A DNA stretch of 64,000 nucleotides. Origin: Enterobacter cloacae complex sp. R_G8 (GTDB lineage Bacteria; Pseudomonadota; Gammaproteobacteria; Enterobacterales; Enterobacteriaceae). Below, one piece after another: positions 10,306 to 19,759 of this stretch. Position 1 is the first letter of the stretch; each line of letters starts with the position of its first letter. The position numbers were made by a program, and so were the translations under genes. A model generated the notes under the pieces. The model was not told where the DNA came from, ran no database searches, and worked only from the letters and a program-made list of their open reading frames with translations. The DNA is taken from positions 1-64,000 of the forward strand of contig NZ_CP102246.1 of the NCBI RefSeq assembly GCF_024599795.1, written 5' to 3'.

Positions 10306-10737
10306 TTATTTACCGCGCACCAAAGGAAGGTTTTCTCCGCTCCAGCCGGAAATGCCTTCTTTCAGCACAGATACGTTTTCGAAGCCTGCTTTATGCAGCA
10401 GACTGGCAGATTCCTGCGCCTGCATGCCGGTACCGTCAACAACGATAATCGGCTGGGCTTTATGCTTCTCAAGCTCGCCCACGTTGTTCGCTTTGATTTC
10501 AGCTGGCAGCAGGTTAATAGCACCTGCAATGTGCCCTTTGCGGAAATCGTCACGCTGACGCAGATCGACCACGACGGCATCTTCTTTGTTAATCAGACGC
10601 GTCGCTTCACCACGGGTGATAACCTTAATCTTAGACGTCAGGCCCTTAAATGTGGTGAACAGCACAGCGGCCAGCAGGCCAATCCACGCGATGCTCAGAA
10701 CCGGATGGCGGCTAACGAATTGCATAATTTCTTGCAT
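10306..10737 (-). CDS. yibN: Membrane-anchored rhodanese-like protein YibN
   Basis: 143-residue protein with one N-terminal membrane segment (about residues 14-31, [17 protein letters not shown]) and a cytosolic rhodanese domain (about 45-138). The usual catalytic loop C-x-x-G-x-R/S is replaced by DGTGMQ, so the sulfur-carrying cysteine is missing. Classical sulfurtransferase activity is therefore unlikely. E. coli YibN has the same layout and has been linked to YidC and membrane insertion; I recall this but cannot check it. It opens the yibN-grxC-secB-gpsA-cysE series. Confidence 0.93.
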   Translation of the reverse strand: MQEIMQFVSRHPVLSIAWIGLLAAVLFTTFKGLTSKIKVITRGEATRLINKEDAVVVDLRQRDDFRKGHIAGAINLLPAEIKANNVGELEKHKAQPIIVVDGTGMQAQESASLLHKAGFENVSVLKEGISGWSGENLPLVRGK

Positions 10738-10984
10738 GGAGGGTAACTACTCCCGACTTAGTGATTAAAAAAACCAGGACAGGAGTATACCTGTGCGTTG
10801 TGGCAAATACAGCCAGCGACCCTAAGCTAATCCATTTTCTGCGGCATGCCACCTAAAAAAATGCCTCAAAATGGTCGGAGAAGCATCTTGCCCCTGCCCT
10901 TTCTTTGATCTTCTGCGGCTATTTGATCGATTCAGCTGTAGTAAAATTACGCAAATTTTGACTCTTGAGCATGAGGTTGTCGCA

Positions 10985-12529
10985 ATGTCGGTTTCTAAAA
11001 AACCTATGGTACTGGTGATTCTGGATGGCTATGGCTACCGTGAAGACCAACAGGATAACGCCATTTTCAACGCTAAAACCCCGGTTATGGATGCGCTGTG
11101 GGCGAAACGTCCCCACACCCTGATTGATGCATCCGGCCTGGAAGTGGGTCTGCCGGACCGTCAGATGGGTAACTCTGAAGTGGGTCACGTCAACCTGGGC
11201 GCCGGGCGTATCGTCTATCAGGATCTGACGCGTCTGGATGTTGAAATCAAAGAACGTACCTTCTTCGCCAACCCTGTGCTGTGTGGTGCGGTGGATAAAG
11301 CCGTTGCCGCAGGCAAAGCCGTTCATATCATGGGTCTGCTCTCTGCTGGCGGCGTTCACAGCCATGAAGATCACATTATGGCGATGGTTGAACTGGCCGC
11401 TGAGCGCGGTGCGGAAAAAATCTACCTGCACGCGTTCCTGGATGGCCGCGATACGCCACCGCGCAGCGCTAAAGGTTCGCTCAAAGCCTTCGAAGAAAAA
11501 TTTGCCGCCCTGGGCAAAGGCCGCGTGGCGTCTATCATTGGTCGCTACTACGCCATGGATCGTGATAATCGCTGGGATCGGGTGGAACAGGCCTATGATC
11601 TGATGACGCTGGCTAAAGGTGAGTTCCAGTTCGCGACTGCCGTTGAAGGCCTTGAAGCCGCGTATGCACGCGATGAAAACGACGAATTTGTGAAAGCGAC
11701 CGTTATTCGCGCAGAAGGCCAGGCTGATGCCGCCATGGAAGATGGCGACGCGCTGATCTTCATGAACTTCCGTGCTGACCGTGCGCGTGAAATCACCCGT
11801 GCATTCGTCAACAGCGATTTCGACGGTTTTACCCGTAAGAAAGCGGTGAATATCAATTTCATCCAGTTGACCGAGTACGCCGCTGACATTAACGCCCCAT
11901 GTGCTTACCCGCCGGCTTCACTGGCCAATACCTTCGGTGAGTGGATGGCGAAAAACGATAAGACGCAGTTGCGTATCTCCGAAACCGAGAAATATGCCCA
12001 CGTCACCTTCTTCTTTAACGGCGGTGTTGAAGAGCCGTTCAAAGGCGAAGATCGCATTCTGATTAATTCACCAAAAGTCGCTACCTATGACCTGCAGCCA
12101 GAGATGAGCTCTGCGGAGCTGACCGAAAAACTGGTTGCGGCAATCGTTAGCGGCAAATACGACACCATCATCTGTAACTACCCGAACGGTGACATGGTGG
12201 GTCATACCGGGGTGATGGAAGCGGCGATTAAAGCGGTTGAAGCGCTCGACCACTGCGTTGAGCAGGTTGCCAAAGCCGTTGAATCCGTTGGCGGCCAACT
12301 GTTGATTACCGCTGACCACGGTAACGCAGAACAGATGCGCGACCCGGCAACAGGCCAGGCGCATACGGCCCACACCAACCTGCCGGTTCCGCTGATTTAT
12401 GTAGGTGATAAAGCCCTGAAAGCAGTGGAAGGCGGCAAGCTTTCTGACATCGCGCCAACCATGTTGTCGCTGATGGGTATGCCGATCCCTGAAGAGATGA
12501 CTGGTAAGCCGCTGTTCATCGTGGAATAA
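10985..12529 (+). CDS. gpmI: 2,3-bisphosphoglycerate-independent phosphoglycerate mutase
   Basis: Manganese enzyme that interconverts 3- and 2-phosphoglycerate in glycolysis. The ATG at 10985 gives 514 residues, equal to E. coli; the open frame extends upstream without a ribosome site. Metal-binding and catalytic elements seen are VLVILDGYG near residue 10, the phospho-serine S64 in MGNSEVGH, the phosphotransferase insert, and the late metal motifs GDMVGHTG and [10 protein letters not shown]. It heads gpmI-envC-yibQ and is followed by a hairpin terminator that begins in its stop codon. Confidence 0.97.
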   Translation: MSVSKKPMVLVILDGYGYREDQQDNAIFNAKTPVMDALWAKRPHTLIDASGLEVGLPDRQMGNSEVGHVNLGAGRIVYQDLTRLDVEIKERTFFANPVLCGAVDKAVAAGKAVHIMGLLSAGGVHSHEDHIMAMVELAAERGAEKIYLHAFLDGRDTPPRSAKGSLKAFEEKFAALGKGRVASIIGRYYAMDRDNRWDRVEQAYDLMTLAKGEFQFATAVEGLEAAYARDENDEFVKATVIRAEGQADAAMEDGDALIFMNFRADRAREITRAFVNSDFDGFTRKKAVNINFIQLTEYAADINAPCAYPPASLANTFGEWMAKNDKTQLRISETEKYAHVTFFFNGGVEEPFKGEDRILINSPKVATYDLQPEMSSAELTEKLVAAIVSGKYDTIICNYPNGDMVGHTGVMEAAIKAVEALDHCVEQVAKAVESVGGQLLITADHGNAEQMRDPATGQAHTAHTNLPVPLIYVGDKALKAVEGGKLSDIAPTMLSLMGMPIPEEMTGKPLFIVE

Positions 12530-12560
12530 TCGCTCCCCATGAGGGGAAAGGCGATTTTTT
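12528..12560 (+). terminator. Terminator after gpmI
   Basis: AATCGC (12528-12533) pairs with GCGATT (12551-12556) and an inner CCCC/GGGG stem closes the loop ATGA; a run of T follows. It overlaps the gpmI stop codon and also contains the first in-frame ATG of envC in its loop. Confidence 0.8.
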
Positions 12561-13822
12561 CAATCACATGGGTCGTGAAGCCGCTTAGGTTATCAGTCAG
12601 ACCTCTGTTTTACGCCAGCGCACTCAGCGCTGGCGTATTGCTGTGCGCCGCATCCGCCCACGCGGATGATCGCGACCAGCTGAAATCCATTCAGGCTGAT
12701 ATCGCCGCCAAAGAGCGTGCGGTACGTCAGCAACAACAGCAACGCGCGTCGCTGCTTGCTCAGCTTAAGCAGCAGGAAGAGGCGATCTCCGCCGCCGCAC
12801 GCAAGCTCCGCGAAACACAAAACACCCTCGCCCAGTTGAATAAACAGATCGACGAGATGAACGCGTCGATTGCCAAACTGGAACGTCAACGCGATGCGCA
12901 GGAACGTAATCTTGCGGCACAGCTTGATGCCGCATTCCGCCAGGGTGAACACACCGGCCTTCAGCTGATCCTCAGCGGCGAAGAGAGCCAGCGCGGGCAG
13001 CGCCTGCAGGCTTACTTTGGCTATCTGAACCAGGCGCGCCAGGAGACTATCGCGCAGCTGAAACAGACGCGCGAAGAGGTCACCACGCAAAAAGCCGAAC
13101 TGGAAGAGAAGCAGAGCCAGCAGCAGACGCTGCTCTACGAACAGCAGGCCCAGCAAGCGAAGCTCGAACAGGCCCGCAACGAGCGTAAGAAAACCCTTTC
13201 CGGCCTCGAGTCCTCCATTCAGGCGGGTCAGAGCCAGCTGAGCGAAATGCGCGCCAACGAATCGAAGCTGCGTAACAGCATCGCCCGTGCGGAAGCGGCA
13301 GCAAAAGCGCGCGCCGAAAAAGAGGCGCGCGAGGCGCAGGCCGTGCGCGATAAGCAGCAGGAAGCCTCCCGTAAAGGTACGACCTATAAACCAAGCGAAA
13401 GCGAACGCTCGCTGATGTCACGAACCGGTGGCCTGGGCTCCCCTCGTGGTCAGGCTTACTGGCCCGTTCGCGGTTCAATTCTGCATCGTTATGGCGAACA
13501 GCTGCAGGGTGAACTACGTTGGAAAGGGATAGTTATCGGTGCGTCTGAAGGTAGCGAAGTGAAAGCCATCGCCGATGGCCGCGTGATCCTGGCCGACTGG
13601 CTGCAGGGTTACGGGCTTGTGGTGGTGGTTGAGCACGGTAAAGGCGACATGAGCCTCTACGGCTACAACCAGAGCGCACTGGTCAGCGTTGGCACTCAGG
13701 TGCGTGCGGGTCAACCCATCGCCCTTGTGGGCAGCAGTGGCGGTCAGGGCCGCCCGTCACTCTATTTCGAAATTCGTCGCCAGGGTCAGGCGGTCAATCC
13801 ACAGCCGTGGTTGGGAAGATAA
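12539..13822 (+). CDS. envC: Murein hydrolase activator EnvC
   Basis: Periplasmic activator of amidases AmiA and AmiB at the division septum, recruited by FtsEX. From this ATG the product is 427 residues (419 in E. coli). It has a signal peptide ending ...SAHA, a long coiled coil (about 45-275, runs such as QIDEMNASIAKLERQ) and a C-terminal LytM domain (about 305-427). That domain lacks the zinc ligands, for example HGKGDMSLYGYN in place of HGxGxxTxYGHL, as in known EnvC. The ATG lies inside the gpmI terminator loop. GTG at 12575 is an alternative that matches the E. coli N-terminus better. Confidence 0.93.
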   Translation: MRGKAIFSITWVVKPLRLSVRPLFYASALSAGVLLCAASAHADDRDQLKSIQADIAAKERAVRQQQQQRASLLAQLKQQEEAISAAARKLRETQNTLAQLNKQIDEMNASIAKLERQRDAQERNLAAQLDAAFRQGEHTGLQLILSGEESQRGQRLQAYFGYLNQARQETIAQLKQTREEVTTQKAELEEKQSQQQTLLYEQQAQQAKLEQARNERKKTLSGLESSIQAGQSQLSEMRANESKLRNSIARAEAAAKARAEKEAREAQAVRDKQQEASRKGTTYKPSESERSLMSRTGGLGSPRGQAYWPVRGSILHRYGEQLQGELRWKGIVIGASEGSEVKAIADGRVILADWLQGYGLVVVVEHGKGDMSLYGYNQSALVSVGTQVRAGQPIALVGSSGGQGRPSLYFEIRRQGQAVNPQPWLGR

Positions 13823-13825
13823 GTT

Positions 13826-14758
13826 TTGCTTCAATTTCGTCGAATTGTTCTCTCCGTCGCCAGCGCACTGGCGCTGGCTGCACCGGTTTACGCCGGTAAA
13901 CTCGCCATTGTGATTGATGACTTCGGTTATCGTCCTCACTACGAAAATCAGGTGCTGGCGATGCCGGCGGCCATTTCTGTCGCCGTCCTCCCCAATGCGC
14001 CACACGCACGTGAGATGGCGACCAAGGCCCACAACAGCGGCCATCAGGTGCTGATCCATCTGCCGATGGCCCCCATCAGCAAACAACCGCTGGAAAAAGA
14101 TACCCTGCGCCCGGAGATGAGCAGCGATGAGATCGATCGCATCATCCGCGACGCATACAACAAAGTGCCGTATGCCGTGGGGTTAAACAACCATATGGGT
14201 AGCGCGATGACATCCAGCCTGTACGGGATGCTCAAAGTGATGCAGGCGCTGGAGCGTTACAACCTCTATTTCCTCGACAGCATGACCATCGGCAACAGTC
14301 AGGCGATGCGTGCCGCGCAGGGAACAGGTGTGAAGGTGATCAAGCGCAAGGTGTTCCTTGACGATACGCAGAACGAAGCAGACATTCGTATGCAGTTTAA
14401 TCGCGCCGTACAGCTGGCCCGCCGTACTGGCTCGGCGATTGCCATTGGCCACCCTCACCCGTCTACCGTTCGCGTCCTGCAGCAAATGCTGCCAACCTTG
14501 CGTTCGGATATCACGCTGGTGCGTCCGAGCGATCTTCTGAACGAACCGCAGGTTGATACGTCGACGCCGAACCAGGGGAAACCTGCGTCGTCTGAACCGC
14601 GAAATCCGTTCCGCGGGGTGAAACGATGTGTACCGAAACATCCCCCTGAACCGGTTTATGCGACCCGGTTCTTCTCTGTGATTGGTGAAAGCCTGAGCAA
14701 TAGCACGCTGGTGAAATACGTCCAGCAGCAGTGGCAGGGATGGGGTAAAAAAGCATAA
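13826..14758 (+). CDS. yibQ: Divergent polysaccharide deacetylase family protein YibQ
   Basis: Secreted or periplasmic 310-residue protein of unknown exact function. A signal peptide (about 1-21, ALALAAPVYA then GKLA) is followed by a NodB-like divergent deacetylase domain (22-235): AIVIDDFGY, the HLPMAP strand, MGSAMTS and AIAIGHPHPSTV. The C-terminal tail of about 70 residues is proline-rich and variable. The start is TTG at 13826, three bases after the envC stop, matching the E. coli reading. It shares the envC transcription unit and converges on the next gene with no gap. Confidence 0.9.
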   Translation: MLQFRRIVLSVASALALAAPVYAGKLAIVIDDFGYRPHYENQVLAMPAAISVAVLPNAPHAREMATKAHNSGHQVLIHLPMAPISKQPLEKDTLRPEMSSDEIDRIIRDAYNKVPYAVGLNNHMGSAMTSSLYGMLKVMQALERYNLYFLDSMTIGNSQAMRAAQGTGVKVIKRKVFLDDTQNEADIRMQFNRAVQLARRTGSAIAIGHPHPSTVRVLQQMLPTLRSDITLVRPSDLLNEPQVDTSTPNQGKPASSEPRNPFRGVKRCVPKHPPEPVYATRFFSVIGESLSNSTLVKYVQQQWQGWGKKA

Positions 14759-15559
14759 CTATTTTATAAAGTGAGAGTCCGTATGTTCCCGGGCGGCGGA
14801 CTCCCGTTCATCCTGATACTGATACCAGGCTTTGAAATATTTTAAAAAACTGTACGCAGTGGCATACAACCCTGTTGCTACACCCACTCTGCCCTGACGC
14901 CAGGCACCACTAAACAGATACCATTTGAAAAAGGCACCGATGGCGCTGATCACACCTCGACCGATAGAGGGGCGTATCGTTTGATATTGAACCAGGCGGG
15001 TTGTATAACCATTCAATTTGCTAAAAAGTTCATGCAATGTGTGAAACGTATCATGTCTGACGTAACCGGGAATACGTTCAGAATGGAGAAAACCTTCAAC
15101 CTGATCGTCTACGGGTCTGTTATTAAAACGTGCCTGCTTCCGGTTAAAAAGCCGTACCGGGTAATCAGGAGAAGAGACCGGATATATCGTTCGGACTTTT
15201 TCGCCCAAAACAAACCAGTGACGGCATATTCTCCACGCCATCCCCGGTTCGGGTTCGCCATCCGTTTTTAATTTTAAAATAGTATTCACCGTGTCTGGAT
15301 CGAGAATTTCATCACTATCGATGCACAGGACCCAGTCGTTGCTCGCTAATGACACGGCGTAGTTCATCTGCTCACCATGCCAGCCATATTTTTTGAATAC
15401 GGGCGATAACCCATAACTCTGACAAATATATACTGTATTATCCGTACTTCCGGAATCCACAATGATGACTTCATCCGCTATTATTAAAAGAGGCGGTATA
15501 ACGTCGTGCAACAATCTCTCGGAGTTAAATGTTAATAAGCAGACCGTTATTTTAAACAT
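14759..15559 (-). CDS. Glycosyltransferase family 2, WaaE/KdtX-like
   Basis: Predicted cytosolic-face GT-A glycosyltransferase of 266 residues. Motifs: TVCLLTFNSERLLHDVI at the start, EVIIVDSGSTDNT near residue 35, and the metal-binding DSDE in WVLCIDSDEI near residue 82. The C-terminal part (FKWYLFSGAWRQGRVGVATG) resembles the membrane-associated tail of WaaE proteins. It is a paralogue of the waaE found at 34055. It occupies the yibQ-tdh interval, where E. coli has waaH (yibD), so a core-LPS decoration role is likely but not shown. AT-richer than its flanks. Confidence 0.75.
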   Translation of the reverse strand: MFKITVCLLTFNSERLLHDVIPPLLIIADEVIIVDSGSTDNTVYICQSYGLSPVFKKYGWHGEQMNYAVSLASNDWVLCIDSDEILDPDTVNTILKLKTDGEPEPGMAWRICRHWFVLGEKVRTIYPVSSPDYPVRLFNRKQARFNNRPVDDQVEGFLHSERIPGYVRHDTFHTLHELFSKLNGYTTRLVQYQTIRPSIGRGVISAIGAFFKWYLFSGAWRQGRVGVATGLYATAYSFLKYFKAWYQYQDERESAAREHTDSHFIK

Positions 15560-15762
15560 TTCTCACTCTCTCAATAACAGCATACGTTGTTTCGTTAATA
15601 CTATCTAAATGAGAAGAGGCGATTAAAGTCTTAAATCACACTTTTAAAATAATATGTTTGATAATTTATCTTATAGAAAAAATTCTAAAATAGAAAAATC
15701 TATTTTATTTCAACAGATTCTTTATAATGCGGTTAGATGAAGAGTAGCACACGGATGCAGTC

Positions 15763-16968
15763 ATGCCGCAAAAACGTAAAATTCTCCTCCTGGACACGGG
15801 TAAAGAGTGGGGTGGAGGTACCAACAGTATGCTTGAGCTCCTGAAGCGAATTGATCGCGACAAATTCGACATTACCTGTTGTTTTTACAAAGATTATAGT
15901 CGTGCTGGAGGTCAAACCATAGGCCAGGTGCTAAACAGCATTGGGATCCCGCTGATCGTCATTCCTCAACATAAGCAACCGGCATGGGCAAAATTGTTGA
16001 AAGAAGCAGGACGTGGTCTGCTGTTTTTCTCGCGCAATGCCCGCAAAGCGTTTACGCGGCACGTCGATACCCTGTGGCGTATCAGGCCCAATGTCAGCAA
16101 AATCGAAACGCTTTTCTCGCATGGTGGTTTCGATACGCTCTATATGAATAACCAACCTGGCTCGAACGAGGAAGGTTATCTCGCGGCGGCGAAACTACAG
16201 GCGCGATTAATTCAGCACTGCCGTATTGAACCTATTCTGTCCCCACCACTGGTGAAACTGGTCAATGCGCATGCCACAAAGATCATCGCGGTCTCGCATG
16301 GCGTTGAACAGGTGCTGCTGCAGCATGGTATCCGACCCGATCTCTGTACGACCGTTAACAATGCCATCGACATCCACCAGCCTTTACCGGATCGCGGCGC
16401 AATGCGTCAGCGACTGGGCATAGATGACGAAACCTTTGTGTTTGGCAGTATTGGCTCATTGATCCCACGTAAAGCTAACCACCATACACTTGAAGCGCTG
16501 GCGAAGTTCAGTCAGAAGCATCCTGAAGCGAAGTGGAAAATGGTGCTGGTCGGTGAAGGTGCCGAGCGCAATGCATTATCCGTACAGGCCAATAAGCTGG
16601 GTATTGCAGACAATGTGATCTTCACTGGTTTTCAGAATACCCCTTTCGATTACCTCGCCACGTTTGACGCGTTTATTCTCGCCTCAAAAAGTGAAGGACT
16701 TCCTCGCGTAGTGCTGGAAGCGATGCTGCTTACTATTCCCGTTATTGGATCTCAGGTGACCGGCACCGCTGAGCTCATTGATCATGAGTCGACCGGGTTG
16801 CTGTTCCCCTGGAGTGATGTTTCACAGCTGGCACAGCATTTAGACAATATCTGGACGGATGCAGATCTGCGAGCTCGACTTGCCGCGGCTGCATACCAAA
16901 ACGTCTGTCATACCTATACCATTGAAAAATATGTCAGCGGTGTCGAAGCCGTGCTTGGCGCGCAATAA
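15763..16968 (+). CDS. Glycosyltransferase family 4
   Basis: 401-residue GT-B enzyme likely acting in LPS core or surface glycan assembly. N-terminal domain begins LLLDTGKEWGGGTNSMLELL, with the glycine-rich acceptor-side loop; the C-terminal GT1/GT4 domain has FGSIGSLIPRKANHHTLEALAK, VLVGEGAERNAL and the sugar-nucleotide motif ASKSEGLPRVVLEAM (E-x7-E). A TATAAT box lies at 15723-15728 about 35 bp upstream. It is followed after 15 bp by the next gene, so the two are probably co-transcribed. Sugar specificity cannot be read from sequence. Confidence 0.8.
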   Translation: MPQKRKILLLDTGKEWGGGTNSMLELLKRIDRDKFDITCCFYKDYSRAGGQTIGQVLNSIGIPLIVIPQHKQPAWAKLLKEAGRGLLFFSRNARKAFTRHVDTLWRIRPNVSKIETLFSHGGFDTLYMNNQPGSNEEGYLAAAKLQARLIQHCRIEPILSPPLVKLVNAHATKIIAVSHGVEQVLLQHGIRPDLCTTVNNAIDIHQPLPDRGAMRQRLGIDDETFVFGSIGSLIPRKANHHTLEALAKFSQKHPEAKWKMVLVGEGAERNALSVQANKLGIADNVIFTGFQNTPFDYLATFDAFILASKSEGLPRVVLEAMLLTIPVIGSQVTGTAELIDHESTGLLFPWSDVSQLAQHLDNIWTDADLRARLAAAAYQNVCHTYTIEKYVSGVEAVLGAQ

Positions 16969-16983
16969 TCAAACGAGATAAAT

Positions 16984-17898
16984 ATGTTTAAATTTCTTAA
17001 CGCTCGCTATCGTCATATCACCGGGCGGCACAATATTCCTTACAAGGACCTCCCTGTCACGAAAGAGCATATAGCGGTAGATTCCATCGTGATCCCGTGC
17101 ACCGGAGCGGATTTTGTTGAAGAGGCTTTACTCTCTGCCACTTTTGCAGAACGTTACGCCACCGATGTCAGTGAAATCGTCATTGTCAGCGATCAACCGG
17201 AATCTGCTTTCGGTCAGATCCCGCCAAAAACCCGCGTAGTGACGCTCTCGCTTCCGATTCGTGAAGAAGATTATCGCTATAAGCAAATCTATCTCAGCCG
17301 TCTGGTGAAGCTGAACGCGCCGTTACAGGCGCGTGGCGAAGGCATTCTGATGATTGATTCTGACTTAAACCTGCTGAAGATGCCTGAGATTAAGATGGAA
17401 GATATGCACATCTACTCAAGCTTCCGTCAGGGTAAAATGATTGCCAAACTGGACGGTGCGCCAGTGCAAAAGGTCCCCGCATATTATAAAGAGACGGTGC
17501 GACCCTATTTGGTTGACCACGTCAACGGTGCCTTCCTGGCCGCGACCAAAAAAACATGGCGACGAATTTGTCCGCTGTGGCTGACGCTCTTCCAGGATAC
17601 CTGGGAGCTGATGGATGACACGCAGCCGCCTACCGATCAGCTGCCGCTCGCTGCGTTGCTGGACATGTTAGATATAAAAACCGTTAACCTGGGTGACTGG
17701 ATGAACTGGCCGGTATCCAAGAAAATCGGCGGACAGGAAGCCGTTGTGCCGAAAGAAGTGATTGGCGCGCACGGTGGTTTCCCTCTTTCCGAATGGCAGA
17801 AGTATCTTGCTTCAGCAGATAGCAAGCTGCTGTTCAAAGGGCAGGACTACACCCGAAAAGTGCGGTACCTTACGGATGAAGAGAAAAAGAACCAGTAA
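16984..17898 (+). CDS. Putative GT-A fold glycosyltransferase
   Basis: 304-residue soluble protein of no family I can name firmly. It looks like a nucleotide-diphospho-sugar transferase. A Rossmann-like start (DSIVIPCTGADFVEEAL, then EIVIVSDQPES) is followed by GILMIDSDLNLLK, which carries a DxD-type DSD near residue 125. Later come DHVNGAFLAATKKTWR and a conserved-looking GAHGGFPLSEWQ. No membrane segment or signal peptide. It sits 15 bp after a GT4 gene and ends at a strong terminator, so the pair is one transcription unit. The glycosyltransferase call is inference from the DxD-like site and context. Confidence 0.5.
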   Translation: MFKFLNARYRHITGRHNIPYKDLPVTKEHIAVDSIVIPCTGADFVEEALLSATFAERYATDVSEIVIVSDQPESAFGQIPPKTRVVTLSLPIREEDYRYKQIYLSRLVKLNAPLQARGEGILMIDSDLNLLKMPEIKMEDMHIYSSFRQGKMIAKLDGAPVQKVPAYYKETVRPYLVDHVNGAFLAATKKTWRRICPLWLTLFQDTWELMDDTQPPTDQLPLAALLDMLDIKTVNLGDWMNWPVSKKIGGQEAVVPKEVIGAHGGFPLSEWQKYLASADSKLLFKGQDYTRKVRYLTDEEKKNQ

Positions 17899-17900
17899 CT

Positions 17901-17925
17901 AAAGGGGCCACAGGCCCCTTTTTAT
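17901..17925 (+). terminator. Rho-independent terminator
   Basis: AAAGGGGCC and GGCCCCTTT pair around ACA, followed by more T. It lies 2 bp after the preceding stop and closes the two-gene glycosyltransferase unit. Confidence 0.9.
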
Positions 17926-17987
17926 TGCTTTGCGTTCCGGTTATTGACAGAGGATACAACCAATATCATTCCTTTAACGCGTCCGGA

Positions 17988-19595
17988 TTAATGTAAATTG
18001 CTCCAGTAATAGGTCTTGCCTGTAGTATCCAGTACTGAGACATTCTTATCATAACCGGCAAGCCAGGATTGTACAGACTGGACAGGTTGACCCTGGCGAT
18101 GGATCCCCAACCACAGTTCAGCAAGCGTGTTCACATCATCAGCAGACCAGACAGTATTGTAGTCACCGGTGTATTGCTTATCTTGAACAACCTGTTGCCC
18201 ATACCAGATAAACACAGGGATATGCAGAGCCTCTCGGGGCGGATGCACATTACCATGAGAGTAAACGACAGCGCGCTGCGGATCACGAATCAAACCATGA
18301 TCGGAAAAATACATGACCGAAGAACGCGAATTTTCCAGCATGCTAAACATCTTGCCCATCAATGTGTCTGTATACCGCACAGAATTGTCATAACAGTCAT
18401 CAGCCTCATTATCACCCTGTAACACCGCCTGGTTTGCCGGAAAGCGCGTACAGGAAGGTTCATGACTGCCATAGAGATGCAAGACGATCACTTTTTTGCC
18501 TGGGGCTTTTAATGCATTCTGCAGCAAAGGCAGCAGATCTTCATCGTAACCGCCTTCGAGCCATTCATGCTGTTTCGTATTCATGGCAATTCCGGTGATG
18601 ACGTTGTTATGCGCCCCACCTTTACCCTGATGACTAAACCAATAAGTGTCATAGCCCGCTTTATTGGCAATATTAATAACATTATCACCATAATTTTTCG
18701 GATCGCGAATATTCACTTTATCAGCGGTCATGGCCAACGGTACGGCCATAATCGTGACCGGTGCTGGCGCTACAGCGTTACGGAACAGTAAAAGTTGCGA
18801 TTTCTGTTTTTCCAGCTCTGGCGTTGTATCTCGTTGATAACCATAGATCCCCATATTCGCCGCTCGCTCAGACTCACCGATGACCAGCACATAGTTCTCA
18901 ATACCGGTATCCGAAAGCGTGAGACTGTAATCGGGAATATTATTACCGATATTGGCAATGACTGCGTTATCTTCCATAGCCTGCATAAATACTTTTGCCG
19001 TACTGACTGGCGTCGCCTGAACCACGCGCTGCGCCAGACTTTCGACGCTACTTTTCCGTAGCTGATGCTGTAAAGCCTGACCATAGAAAGCCAACAACGT
19101 TATACCAAGCACAATGGCAGGCCAGCGACGAAAACGTGGTGCAACAGGCCATGCGCCCATATTTGCGGTGTAAATAAAAAAAGCAGAGAGTGTGATAAAA
19201 ATAATACATTCGCGCCAGTACAGGCTGAGCATTGAACTTGCTTCATCCGGTGTGGCGTGGATTATGCTCATCGCAAACCCATAACTGAATGCGGAATCGA
19301 AATTTCTCCATGCGTATAGCTGGAGAGAAATATCTGCCGCAACTGGAATGAGAAGTACAATCGCCAGAACATTGCGGATTAATTTATTGTCTATGCACTT
19401 CAGCATCAACAACATCAACAACATCAACAACATCAACAACATCAACAGGAAAACAAATGTTCTGTTAATGACTAAATTATATCGGGTGTGTAAAATATTT
19501 ATAGTATTAAATATTAAAAGAGAAATGACCAGGTTTAAAAAAGAAGTAAACCGTGAAGTTGTATCAACTAACTTCAGCGAAAGGTGTGTAGACAT
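17988..19595 (-). CDS. Phosphoethanolamine transferase (EptA/EptC-like)
   Basis: Inner-membrane enzyme of 535 residues that would move phosphoethanolamine onto LPS lipid A or core. N-terminal part (1-190) has about five hydrophobic segments; the C-terminal periplasmic sulfatase-type domain carries VLVIGESERAANMGIYGY, a threonine-containing nucleophile region PVTIMAVPLAMT, VIVLHLYGSHEPSC, and the zinc-site motifs MYFSDHG and YSHGNVHP. The second membrane segment is built from LLM triplets encoded by a 9-bp tandem repeat. Which LPS site it modifies is unknown; it lies beside core-LPS genes. It reads opposite to the neighbouring glycosyltransferases. Confidence 0.85.
   Translation of the reverse strand: MSTHLSLKLVDTTSRFTSFLNLVISLLIFNTINILHTRYNLVINRTFVFLLMLLMLLMLLMLLMLKCIDNKLIRNVLAIVLLIPVAADISLQLYAWRNFDSAFSYGFAMSIIHATPDEASSMLSLYWRECIIFITLSAFFIYTANMGAWPVAPRFRRWPAIVLGITLLAFYGQALQHQLRKSSVESLAQRVVQATPVSTAKVFMQAMEDNAVIANIGNNIPDYSLTLSDTGIENYVLVIGESERAANMGIYGYQRDTTPELEKQKSQLLLFRNAVAPAPVTIMAVPLAMTADKVNIRDPKNYGDNVINIANKAGYDTYWFSHQGKGGAHNNVITGIAMNTKQHEWLEGGYDEDLLPLLQNALKAPGKKVIVLHLYGSHEPSCTRFPANQAVLQGDNEADDCYDNSVRYTDTLMGKMFSMLENSRSSVMYFSDHGLIRDPQRAVVYSHGNVHPPREALHIPVFIWYGQQVVQDKQYTGDYNTVWSADDVNTLAELWLGIHRQGQPVQSVQSWLAGYDKNVSVLDTTGKTYYWSNLH
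19404..19448. repeat. In-frame 9-bp tandem repeat (CATCAACAA, 5 units)
   Basis: Four perfect copies of CATCAACAA and a fifth differing in the last base lie inside the phosphoethanolamine-transferase gene. On the coding strand they read Leu-Leu-Met repeats inside a membrane helix. Because the unit is 9 bp, slippage would change helix length by three residues without a frameshift. Confidence 0.9.
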
Positions 19596-19712
19596 AATAT
19601 TTTGACGAGCCTGACAGTGTCTTCCTGACGTAATTATTCTTAATAAAAGCGCGGAGAAGAAAGAGTGGTAATTAATTGAAAAATAACAAGAAAAATCCGA
19701 AAAGTCAAACTA

Positions 19713-19750
19713 CCAAAAATAGCACTGGCACCCGTTGATACGGGTGCCAG
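19713..19750 (-). terminator. Terminator of kbl-tdh
   Basis: CTGGCACCCG (19725-19734) and CGGGTGCCAG (19741-19750) form a 10-bp stem; on the minus strand it is followed by TGCTATTTTTGG. It lies 9 bp after the tdh stop. Confidence 0.85.
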
Positions 19751-19759
19751 CTGGTGGGT

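Noticed and set aside
19404..19448. CRISPR array
   Set aside because: Units are 9 bp without spacers and lie in frame inside a gene.
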